Origin: Myxococcus virescens
Lineage (GTDB): Bacteria > Myxococcota > Myxococcia > Myxococcales > Myxococcaceae
Length of the DNA: 64,000 nucleotides
NCBI RefSeq assembly: GCF_900101905.1
Contig: NZ_FNAJ01000022.1
Span: 1 to 64,000, forward strand
Direction: 5' to 3'
Of this stretch, positions 1 through 7,690 are shown piece by piece (position 1 is the first letter of the stretch; each line of letters begins with the position of its first letter). Under the pieces are notes generated by a model. That model was not told the DNA's origin and searched no databases. It saw only the letters and a list, made by a program, of their open reading frames with translations. A program made the translations under genes and the position numbers.

Positions 1-271
1 GGAAGAGGAGGTTGTAGTCGAGTTGCTCGCAGAAGAGCCGCTCGCTTCTCACCGAGTAGAACGCCATCAGGAGACAGGACTTCAGCAAATGCTCCGGCGG
101 AATGCTCGGCCGCCCGGTGCCGCTGTACATCTCATCGAACGTCGGCGAGAGCGCCGCCAGCGCGGCGTCCGCCATGTCCTTCACCCTGCGCAGCGGATGG
201 CCTGCGGGCACCCGGTCTCCCGGCGTCCGCAGGCTGAACAGCGTCGTCTGTTGCTTGGGCCGTCCGCGCAT
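1..271 (-). CDS. IS5/IS1182-family transposase, N-terminal part (runs off the left edge)
   Basis: Starts at an ATG at 271 and stays open for 90 codons to the window edge. The protein opens MRGRPKQQTTLFSL, continues with a PAGHPLRRVK segment, and has GRPSIPPEHLLKSCLLMAFY and SERLFCEQLDYNLLF. This is the typical N-terminal helical (DUF772-like) region of IS5/IS1182 transposases, which precedes the DDE catalytic domain. The catalytic part is not in the window, so activity cannot be judged. It is transcribed away from the neighbouring DUF2267 gene's 3' end, on the same strand. Confidence 0.8.
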   Translation of the reverse strand, partial: MRGRPKQQTTLFSLRTPGDRVPAGHPLRRVKDMADAALAALSPTFDEMYSGTGRPSIPPEHLLKSCLLMAFYSVRSERLFCEQLDYNLLF

Positions 272-352
272 CACTGCCTCCGATGAGCGGAGGACACCAC
301 GTCACGCGGCGGGGTGTCGATCCCTCGGAGGGGTTTCTCAACAGCCTGCTAG
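1..352 (-). mobile_element. End of an IS5/IS1182-like insertion sequence, cut by the window edge
   Basis: Holds the first 90 codons of a transposase and about 80 bp of non-coding end sequence. The likely outer tip is the stretch at 333-348 (GTTTCTCAACAGCCTG on the plus strand), followed at once by CTAG at 349-352. A short palindromic target next to a tip of this kind is a known pattern for some IS5/IS1182-group elements. The other end lies outside the window, so neither the inverted repeat pair nor the target duplication can be confirmed. Confidence 0.55.
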
Positions 353-813
353 ACGGGCCGGCGCCACAGGTCGGCGAGGTCCGCCGGGAGCTGCGAGGCC
401 ACGGCCGCCACCTCGTCGTCTGGAATCCGGTCCCGGATGGCGGTGAACACCACCGACAGGACGCGCAGCGCCTGGTCCCCGGGGATGCGCAGGTGGTCCG
501 CCACGTCGGTGATGAACTCCGCGCGGCCCATGCGCTTCGCGTGGGACGGGCCCCGGTGGATGTTGCACGTCCCGAGGATGGTGCCAATGCCGCCCTTCCC
601 CAGTGACCAGAGCAGCTTGAGGTCCTCGCCATCGGACAGGCGCCGCGCGAGCGTGCAGAACACCGCCTCCGCGCCCTTCCGGGCGTCCACGCCATTCACC
701 TGGAACTCGCGGCTGTTGCCGAGCTCGTCCAGGAAGCCTTGGAGGTCCTGGGGTTCGTCGCGCTCCTTGACCGGCGTGGCGTTGTCGATAGGGGGTTCGG
801 TGTACTCAGCCAT
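349..813 (-). CDS. DUF2267 domain protein
   Basis: A 154-residue protein. The ATG at 813 was chosen because AAGGAGG lies a few bases upstream; the longer open frame has no such site. The middle and C-terminal parts fit DUF2267: EAVFCTLARRLSDGEDLKLL, a second helical half (RAEFITDVADHLRI, ALRVLSVVFTAIRDRIPDDE), and a final ASQLPADLADLWRRPV. The family is small, soluble and of unknown biochemical role, often found near stress or membrane-repair genes. Its stop codon lies exactly at the CTAG where the insertion sequence end begins, so the last residues may have been altered by the insertion. Confidence 0.75.
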   Translation of the reverse strand: MAEYTEPPIDNATPVKERDEPQDLQGFLDELGNSREFQVNGVDARKGAEAVFCTLARRLSDGEDLKLLWSLGKGGIGTILGTCNIHRGPSHAKRMGRAEFITDVADHLRIPGDQALRVLSVVFTAIRDRIPDDEVAAVASQLPADLADLWRRPV

Positions 814-1292
814 GGGGTTGCCTCCTTGAATGCCAGTGCGGCCCGGCCGTGCCGCGCGCCTGTCATGGTGGCCACGGTGGGTGCACGCTTCAGCCGGAGC
901 ACGCCGCGCGCCCTGGCCCGTCTCCCCAGGGGCGGGGGCCCGAAAGGGTGCTCCCCGCGCCGCCCGCCTGGGTGAAGAAGCCAGCCAAACCCACGAGCAA
1001 GCCAAACTGCACGCCAAGGCGAAGAACACCGTGAGTCACGCCTGAGTCATCGCGCGGGCGGCACGTCCCACAAATGGAGCCGCGGAGAGCAAGGACGGCC
1101 AATCGCTGTGGCAGATGGCGCTGCTCGAACTCGGGCGCGCCGCATCATGGCTCCGTTCCTTCCAGCGCCATCGCCGGCCGAACAGCCATGCCCCGGCAGC
1201 CTTTGCTCCCTGGCAGGAGGGGCTGCAGGCTATTTCCCGCCCCCGGCATGAGTCTTCCGTGGATGGACAATGCCATCTCCGGGGGAATCAAC
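814..1292. other. Intergenic region (479 bp) with a possible leader hairpin
   Basis: No convincing gene. It must hold the promoter of the DUF2267 gene (leftward) and of the small exported protein (rightward). Near the right end a nested stem can be drawn: GCAGCC at 1196-1201 with GGCTGC at 1221-1226, enclosing CTCC/GGAG. This could be a structured leader or an operator. A reverse-strand frame around 890-1102 has a hydrophobic stretch but no acceptable ribosome-binding site, so it is not called. Confidence 0.4.
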
Positions 1293-1679
1293 ATGAGGAA
1301 GCTTGGATATGGACTACTCGTTTCCACGGGGCTCCTTATCGGCACGCTTGCTGGAGCTCAGGGGACGCCCCAGCCACCGTCCGTGGGACGCCAAGCGGAC
1401 GACTCGACACGGCCACAGCCGGGCTGCGCCTGTGGGATGACAGGCAGCGGCATGATGGGCCACGGAATGGGCGGTGCGGGAATGAACTGTCCCATGCGCG
1501 GAATGGCGGACGTGCAGATGGAGCAGACGCAAGAAGGGGCCACTCTGCACTTCACCGCGAAGAACCCCAGCCAGGTCGAGGACGTTCAGCGCATGGTGGA
1601 AGGGATGCAGCGCTGCATGAGCGGAAGCGGCGCCTCGCAGCAGGGTCACCCGGCCTCGCCTCGTCAGCAACAACGCTGA
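1293..1679 (+). CDS. Small exported Met/Gly/Cys-rich protein, possibly metal-binding
   Basis: 128 residues from the ATG at 1293, preceded by a purine-rich GGGGGAA. The N-terminus (MRKLGYGLLVSTGLLIGTLAGAQG) is a clear Sec signal peptide with a probable cleavage after AGA. The mature part carries a run rich in Cys, Met, His and Gly (CACGMTGSGMMGHGMGGAGM, then NCPMRGM). This resembles soft-metal (copper/silver) binding segments of periplasmic proteins. A helical segment follows (NPSQVEDVQRMVEGMQRCM) and a polar tail. It points toward an RND pump operon on the other strand. Metal binding is inferred from composition; no family was recognised. Confidence 0.6.
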   Translation: MRKLGYGLLVSTGLLIGTLAGAQGTPQPPSVGRQADDSTRPQPGCACGMTGSGMMGHGMGGAGMNCPMRGMADVQMEQTQEGATLHFTAKNPSQVEDVQRMVEGMQRCMSGSGASQQGHPASPRQQQR

Positions 1680-1753
1680 GCCTGGGGGAGGCCACCGCGG
1701 CGTCACGAAGACGTCCGCGATGGCCTTGTCACCCAAGCGGTCAGACGCCCCGC

Positions 1754-4700
1754 TCACCCATGTGCCGCCGGGCGCGGCGCATCGCCATGCTCCGGATGCT
1801 GCGGCGGCTCGTGGGTCTCATCGTCCTTCTTGCCGAACCGCTCGCCCAGCCGCGTCTTCATGCGGTCCGCCACGACATAGAAGGCGGGCACCACCAGCAG
1901 GCTGAGCACCGTGGACACGGACAGTCCACCGAGCACGGCGATGGACATGGGCGCGCGCGTCTCCGAGCCCGCCCCCAGCGCCAGCGCCGCCGGCACCGCC
2001 GCCATCATGGTCGCGGTGGACGTCATGAGGATGGGCCGCAGCCGCACCGGCCCCGCGCGCAGCATGGCCTGCAGCGCGTCCGCACCACGCTCCCGCTCTT
2101 GCAGCGCGTAGTCCACCAGGATGATGGAGTTCTTCTTCACGATGCCCATCAGCAGCAACAGGCCAATCATGCTGAAGATGTTCAGCGTGGTGCCCGTGGC
2201 GAACAGGGCGAAGGCCGCGCCCGCCACCGACAGCGGCAGAATCGTGAGCACCGTCACCGGGTGCAGGAACGAATTGAACTGCGCGCCCAGCACCATGTAC
2301 GCCACGCCAATCCCGAGGAAGAGCGCGAAGAACAGGCTGCTCATCGAGTCGCGGAAGGCCACGCTGGCGCCACCCGCCACCACGCGCACACCGCCAGGCA
2401 GCTCCTTCGCCAGCCGCTCCACCGTCGCCAGGGCTTCTTCCTGGTTCGAGCTCGGCGCCACGTTCGCGTAGACGCTGATGGCGCGCTCACGGTCCCGCCG
2501 GGTGATGGCCTGCAGCGCGGGCCGCTCCTCCTGCGTCACCAGCGACGACAACGGCACCAGCGCGCCGCTGGCCGTCCGGACCTTCAGCGTGGACAGGTCC
2601 TCCGGCCTGGAGCGCTGGTCCGCCAGGAGCCGCATGCGCACGTCGATGCGCCGGCCGCCCGTGCTGTACTTGCCTACGCGCACGCCGCCCACCAGCGCGT
2701 TGATGGTGGTAGCCACCGACTGGATGGGCACGCCCAGGTCCGCCGCGCGGCCCCGGTCCGGGGTGATGCGCAGCTCCGGCATGCCCAACTGGTAGTCCGT
2801 GTCCACGTCCACCACCTTGCCGCTGGCCTGGAGCTTCTCCCGCATCTCCTGGCTGGCCTCCACCAGCTGCTCCCACTCCGAGCCGCGCACGCTGAACTCC
2901 ACCGGGAAGCCGCGCTGCGCCGTGAAGCCGCTCTGGGACTGGTCCTGCACCACCGCGCGCAGGCCCGGGTAGCTGTTGAACTCCTTGCGGAGGATCTGCT
3001 GGAACTCCGCCTGCGGCATGCGCTCGTCGGGCGGCTTCAAGCTGACGAACATCATGCCGGTGTTGACCGCGCCGCTGCCGAAACCGCCGACGACGGAGAA
3101 GACGCGCGTCACCTCGGGCCGGCTGCTGGCGAACTCCTCCGCGCGCAGGAACAGGCGGTTCGTCTCTTCGATGTTGCTGCCCACCGCCGTCTGCATGCGC
3201 ACCAGCAGGCGGCTCTGGTCCTGGGACGGCACGAACTCACCCGGCAGCGCACGGAAGACGAAGACGCTGGAGGCCGTCAGCACCACCGCCGCGCCCAGCA
3301 CCCACCACGGCCGCTTCAGGCCCCAGGCCAGGGTGCGCGCGTAGACGCGCTCCAGCTTCTCGAAGCCCCGGTCCACCCAGACGCCAATCCGGCTGCGGCC
3401 CTCACGCGACGTCTTGAGCAACTGGGCGCAGCGCGCGGGGGCCAGGGTGATGGCCTCCACGTAGGACAGCAGCACCGCCACGCACAGCGTCACGCCGAAC
3501 TGGAGGAAGTACTTGCCGATGACGCCGCTCATGAAGACGACGGGCAGGAAGATGGCCACCACCGCCGCCGTCGCCGCCAGCGCGGCGAAGGTGATCTCCG
3601 CGGTGCCCTCGCGCGCGGCGCGCACCCGGTCCTTCCCCTCTTCGGAGTGCCGGTAGATGTTCTCCAGCACCATGATGGCGTCGTCCACGACGATGCCCAC
3701 CGCCAGCGCCAGGCCCAGCAACGTGAAGGTGTTGAGCGTGAAGCCCAGGAAGTAGATGACCGCCACCGTCCCCAGCAGCGACATGGGGATGGCCAGCACC
3801 ACGTTCATCGTGCTGGAGAGCGAGCCCAGGAACACCCAGCACACGAAGGCGGTGAGGATGCACGCGAGCATCAGCTCGAACTCGATTTCGTGGACGCTCT
3901 CCTCGATGAACTGCGTCGAGTCGAAGTTGATGCCCAGCTGCATCCCCTCCGGCAGGTCCTTCTGCATCTTGTCCAGCTCGGCCCGGATGCCCTGGGCCAC
4001 CGCCACGGCGTTGGCGCCGCGCTGCTTCTTGATGCCCAGGCCCTGCGCTGGCTCGCCGTTGATGCGCGCCATGCGGCGCACGTCCTCGAAGCCGTCCTCC
4101 ACCAGCGCCACGTCCTTCAGGTAGACGGGGAAGCCGCCCTGCTCGCGCACGATGATGCGCCGCAGCGTCTCCAGGTCCAGCGCCTCGCCCATGACGCGGA
4201 CGTTGACCTCACGGCCCTGCGTCTCGATGCGGCCGGCGGGCAGTTCCACGTGCTCGCGCTGGAGCGCCGCGGACACGTCCGTCACCGTGAGGCCCAGCGC
4301 GTCCAGCTTCTGCGCGTCCACCCAGATGCGGACGTTGCGCTCCAGCATGCCGCCCAGCTGAACCTCGCCCACGCCCGGAATCGTCTGGAGCTTCTCCTTC
4401 ACGCGATAGCGGGCGTAGTCACTCACCACCTGCTGGCTGAAGGGCCCGGACACGCCGACCCAGAGGATGGGTTGGTCCTCCGGGTTGGACTTGGAGATGA
4501 TGGGCGGATCGATGTCCAGCGGCAGCCGGCGCTGCACCTGGCTCACCTTGGTCTGCACGTCCTGGAGCGCCAGGTCCACGTTGCGCGACAGGTCCAGCTC
4601 GACGGTGATGTTGCCGCCGCCCTGGCGCGCGGTGGAGTTGATGGCCGTGACGCCCTCCACCTGCGTCACCGCTTCCTCGATGAACTCGAGGACGTCGCTC

Positions 4701-4879
4701 TCCACCGCCTCCGGGTTGGCGCCTTCCCACGTGACGGAGATGTTGATGGTGGGGAAGTCGACGTCCGGGAACTGGCTGATGCCAATACGCTGCGCGGCCA
4801 CCAGTCCGAAGACGATGGTGGCCGCCATGATCATCCACGCCAGGACGGGCTTCTTGATGCACGCCTCGGTGATGTTCAT
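1754..4879 (-). CDS. RND efflux permease (HAE1/AcrB type)
   Basis: 1041 residues, the usual length for hydrophobe/amphiphile RND pumps. It opens with the first membrane helix (ITEACIKKPVLAWMIMAATI) and the family signature FPDVDFPTINISVTWEGANP. The proton-relay pair Asp-Asp is in helix 4 (LALAVGIVVDDAIMVLENIY), and a second RND half repeats the fold (LFFALFLGIGVAYMVLGAQF, PLSVAGAAFALFATGTTLNI). It sits in the inner membrane and exports small molecules using the proton gradient. Its ATG overlaps the stop of the upstream adaptor gene (ATGA), so the two are translationally coupled. The order OMF-adaptor-permease gives a complete tripartite pump. The substrate cannot be told from sequence. Confidence 0.93.
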   Translation of the reverse strand: MNITEACIKKPVLAWMIMAATIVFGLVAAQRIGISQFPDVDFPTINISVTWEGANPEAVESDVLEFIEEAVTQVEGVTAINSTARQGGGNITVELDLSRNVDLALQDVQTKVSQVQRRLPLDIDPPIISKSNPEDQPILWVGVSGPFSQQVVSDYARYRVKEKLQTIPGVGEVQLGGMLERNVRIWVDAQKLDALGLTVTDVSAALQREHVELPAGRIETQGREVNVRVMGEALDLETLRRIIVREQGGFPVYLKDVALVEDGFEDVRRMARINGEPAQGLGIKKQRGANAVAVAQGIRAELDKMQKDLPEGMQLGINFDSTQFIEESVHEIEFELMLACILTAFVCWVFLGSLSSTMNVVLAIPMSLLGTVAVIYFLGFTLNTFTLLGLALAVGIVVDDAIMVLENIYRHSEEGKDRVRAAREGTAEITFAALAATAAVVAIFLPVVFMSGVIGKYFLQFGVTLCVAVLLSYVEAITLAPARCAQLLKTSREGRSRIGVWVDRGFEKLERVYARTLAWGLKRPWWVLGAAVVLTASSVFVFRALPGEFVPSQDQSRLLVRMQTAVGSNIEETNRLFLRAEEFASSRPEVTRVFSVVGGFGSGAVNTGMMFVSLKPPDERMPQAEFQQILRKEFNSYPGLRAVVQDQSQSGFTAQRGFPVEFSVRGSEWEQLVEASQEMREKLQASGKVVDVDTDYQLGMPELRITPDRGRAADLGVPIQSVATTINALVGGVRVGKYSTGGRRIDVRMRLLADQRSRPEDLSTLKVRTASGALVPLSSLVTQEERPALQAITRRDRERAISVYANVAPSSNQEEALATVERLAKELPGGVRVVAGGASVAFRDSMSSLFFALFLGIGVAYMVLGAQFNSFLHPVTVLTILPLSVAGAAFALFATGTTLNIFSMIGLLLLMGIVKKNSIILVDYALQERERGADALQAMLRAGPVRLRPILMTSTATMMAAVPAALALGAGSETRAPMSIAVLGGLSVSTVLSLLVVPAFYVVADRMKTRLGERFGKKDDETHEPPQHPEHGDAPRPAAHG

Positions 4880-6072
4880 GGCCGGGCGCCTCCGCCGCCG
4901 CTGGCGGCCTCCGGCTCCAGCCGGGGCTCACCCGTGAAGGTGGGCTTGGGTCCCTCCGCCACGCGCACGCTGGCCCCGTCGCGCAGGGCCTCACCGCCGC
5001 GAATCACCAGCAGCTCACCGGGCTTCACGCCGTCACGGACCTCCACGCGGCCATCCGCGGTGCGCAGGCCCAGCTCCAGCACGCGCTCACGCGCCTTGTT
5101 GTCCTCCACCACGTAGGCCAGGAAGCCGCGCTCGCTGGCGCGCACCGCCGTCTGCGGAATCACCGGACTGCCGCCGCGCGTGTCCACGGGCACCGCCACC
5201 GTGGCGAAGGCGCCCGGCCGGAGCCGCTCGGCGTCCTCACCGGTGACTTCCGCCGTCACCGGCACCATGCGGCTGGCATCATCCGCGGCGGCGGCCACGT
5301 GTGTGATCTTCGCCGTGAAAGCGCCACCCTCCGCGGCCCGGACGGAGAAGCGCGCCGTCATGCCGGGCTGGATGCGGGACACGTCCGCCGCCGGAACCGT
5401 GAAGCGCAGCAGCAACGGCTCGCGCCGCAGCAGCGTGGCCAACACGACGCCGGGCTGCACATACTGCCCCGTCTGCACGGTGCGCGTCTGGAGCACGCCG
5501 TCCATGGGCGCGCGCACATAGGCGTCACGCTGGTTGAGTTGCGCCTGGTCCAGCAGCGCCTTCGCCGCCGCCACGTCCGCCTCCGCCGTGCGCGCGCGCG
5601 CCTCGAAGGTCTCCAACTGCTCGGCGGGCAGAAGACCGGGGCTGGCCTGGTTCACCGCGGTGCGGCGCTTCGCACCGGCCTCCGCCTCCACCAGCGTGGC
5701 GCGGGCTCGCGCCAGCGCGGCCTCCGCGGACCGCACGGCGATGGCGTAGCGGGCGGGCTCGATCTCCGCAAGCACCGCGCCCTTCTTCACCGACTGCCCT
5801 TCCGCGAAGAGCACCCGCTCCACGGCCCCCGGCACGCGGGCGGTGATCTGCACCCGCTCGAAGGCCTCCACGGAGCCCACCGCGTCCACCACGTACTCCA
5901 CGTCCCGCGACTCCACCGGAGCCACCTCGACGGGGAACTGGATGGCGGCTCGGCCGCGACCCGCCGGCGCTGCTCCGCCTGGGGTGCTTTGCGCGTCCTT
6001 CTTGCAGCCAGCCCCCAGGGCCAGCGCGGCCACGGCCAGACCCAACGTTCCTGCGCGTCGCATTTCCTTCAC
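4876..6072 (-). CDS. RND periplasmic adaptor lipoprotein (MexA/AcrA type)
   Basis: 398 residues from a GTG at 6072 that overlaps the stop of the OMF gene as GTGA; an ATG three codons in is the alternative. The N-terminus is a lipoprotein signal (LGLAVAALALGAGCKKD), anchoring it in the inner membrane. Then come the membrane-fusion parts: a first lipoyl half (GAVERVLFAEGQSVKKGAVL), an alpha-helical hairpin rich in Ala/Glu/Arg, a second lipoyl half (VRAPMDGVLQTRTVQTGQYV), a beta-barrel and a C-terminal membrane-proximal domain. It bridges the permease and the TolC-like channel encoded either side. Confidence 0.92.
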   Translation of the reverse strand: MKEMRRAGTLGLAVAALALGAGCKKDAQSTPGGAAPAGRGRAAIQFPVEVAPVESRDVEYVVDAVGSVEAFERVQITARVPGAVERVLFAEGQSVKKGAVLAEIEPARYAIAVRSAEAALARARATLVEAEAGAKRRTAVNQASPGLLPAEQLETFEARARTAEADVAAAKALLDQAQLNQRDAYVRAPMDGVLQTRTVQTGQYVQPGVVLATLLRREPLLLRFTVPAADVSRIQPGMTARFSVRAAEGGAFTAKITHVAAAADDASRMVPVTAEVTGEDAERLRPGAFATVAVPVDTRGGSPVIPQTAVRASERGFLAYVVEDNKARERVLELGLRTADGRVEVRDGVKPGELLVIRGGEALRDGASVRVAEGPKPTFTGEPRLEPEAASGGGGARP

Positions 6073-7490
6073 GGTTCCTTCCCCAATGGGTCGAGTCCGA
6101 CTGCCGCCCGCAGCCCCAGCAGCGCCACGCCCAGCGCGAACCGGCTCTGGGCATACGCCACCTCCGCCTCGAACTGCCGCAGCGAGGCGTCCGCCACCGT
6201 CAGCGCCGTGGACAAGCCCTGACGGTAGAGAATCCCCTGCTCCTCCGCGTTCTGCCGGGCCGTGCGGACCGCCAGGTCGCTCTGTGCCAGGGCGGCCTGG
6301 GCATTCTCCAGCGCCACCCTCGCCTGCTCGATGTCCACGTCCACCCGGCGCGTGGTGGCCTGGACCTGGAGCTCCGCCGCCCTCGCCAGGGCCACGCGCT
6401 CCCGGCGTTCGGCATAGCGCTCGCCGCCGTCGAAGAAGTTCCAGATGAGGTTGACGCCCAGGAAGCCGTCACCCGTGCGGCCCGCGAGTCCGGCCTCGTT
6501 CGTGAGGCGGTAGGTGGCGGATGCGCCCAGCGTGGGCAGCAGCCGGGCGAGCGGCTCCTTGGCGCTCTCCTCCAGCGCGTCCACCCGCAGCCGCGCGGCC
6601 AGGATGTCCGGCCGGCGGTCCAGGGCCCCATCCGCCAGGGAGGCGTGGGCCTGTAGCGGCCGGCTGGCGTCCGACAGCAGCGCGTCCGGTGAGGCCAGGG
6701 TGCCCTTGACCGAAGACACCAGCAGGAAGCCCAGCTCCAGGCGCGTGGTCTGCGCGGCGTTGCGCGCGTTGGACATCTGCACCTCGGCGCTGGCCGCCTC
6801 TAGCTCCGCGCGCGTCACATCGTTGCTGCTGGCCAGACCCGCCTTGGCGCGGGCCGACGCGTCCTGAAGTGACTGGCGTGCGAACGCGAGGCGCTGCTCG
6901 GCGGCGCGGTACACCTGCTCCTGGGCCAGGGTCGCGAGGAAGGCGTTGGCGGCCTCGAAGCCAATCTGCCGGCGCGCCTCCACGGCCTCCAGTTCCGCCG
7001 CGTCGCCGTCCCTCCGCGCCGCGCGGTACAGGAAGATGCCGCGCGCGTCGAACAGCGGCAGGGAGGCGACGAAGTTGGCGTTGAAGGCGTTGTTGCGCTG
7101 GATGACCACCGTCTGGCCACCCACTTCGCGCGTCACCTCGTTCAGACGCCGGGTGTAGGTGCCCGTTCCCGTCAGCTCTGGAAAGAAGAAGGCCCGGGCC
7201 CGAGCCAGCCGGGCCCGGGCGGCCTCCGACTGCTGCTCGGCGGCCAGCGCCACCTCGTTACGCTTCGCGGCAAGTTGCACCGCCTGTTCCAGCGTCAGCG
7301 GACCACCTTCCGTGGACAGGGCTTCCGCGGGCGGAGGCTGGGACGAAGGACTTGCGGGGGCACCCTTCGTGGATTCGGAGGCGACAGGTGCGCCCTCCTC
7401 GGTCGCGGGCTGCTGCCCCGAAGCACTGGACGCGGTCAGGGCGAGCCAGGCGCAGAGGGGCACGGTGATGGCGTGACGGGGTCTATGCAT
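6069..7490 (-). CDS. TolC-like outer-membrane efflux channel
   Basis: About 473 residues if started at the ATG at 7490, directly before MHRPRHAITVPLCAWLALTA, a Sec signal peptide ending SSASGQ. An ATG 16 codons upstream (7538) is in frame, but neither has a strong ribosome-binding site. Two OEP repeats are visible: LEQAVQLAAKRNEVALAAEQ with ARLARARAFFFPELTGTGTY, and later LDRRPDILAARLRVDALEES with LARLLPTLGASATY. It forms the outer-membrane barrel and periplasmic alpha-tunnel of the pump whose adaptor and permease follow with 4-base overlaps. Confidence 0.9.
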   Translation of the reverse strand: MHRPRHAITVPLCAWLALTASSASGQQPATEEGAPVASESTKGAPASPSSQPPPAEALSTEGGPLTLEQAVQLAAKRNEVALAAEQQSEAARARLARARAFFFPELTGTGTYTRRLNEVTREVGGQTVVIQRNNAFNANFVASLPLFDARGIFLYRAARRDGDAAELEAVEARRQIGFEAANAFLATLAQEQVYRAAEQRLAFARQSLQDASARAKAGLASSNDVTRAELEAASAEVQMSNARNAAQTTRLELGFLLVSSVKGTLASPDALLSDASRPLQAHASLADGALDRRPDILAARLRVDALEESAKEPLARLLPTLGASATYRLTNEAGLAGRTGDGFLGVNLIWNFFDGGERYAERRERVALARAAELQVQATTRRVDVDIEQARVALENAQAALAQSDLAVRTARQNAEEQGILYRQGLSTALTVADASLRQFEAEVAYAQSRFALGVALLGLRAAVGLDPLGKEP

Positions 7491-7690
7491 GAACGGGCGG
7501 GGAAGGCTCGGGCGTCGGGGGGCGGGCCGGCGCGCCATCTAAACGGAGGTGGAGAGAAGGGGCCATGACGATTCGGCGTCTGGACGCTGGCCTGTGCGAC
7601 GGATTATGGGTGGCGTTGGGTTCTCCTGGGTTCCGTAGCTCAATGTAGAAAGATTGCGGGCGCCACCAAGCGCCTGGGAATGCTCGGCCG

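Noticed and set aside
890..1102. Reverse-strand 70-codon frame with a hydrophobic segment
   Set aside because: No ribosome-binding site at the GTG, and no family match; kept as intergenic.
1115..5116. Very long open frame on the plus strand across the first RND operon
   Set aside because: It is antisense to three clear RND genes, has His/Arg-rich composition typical of a shadow frame, and shows no domain.
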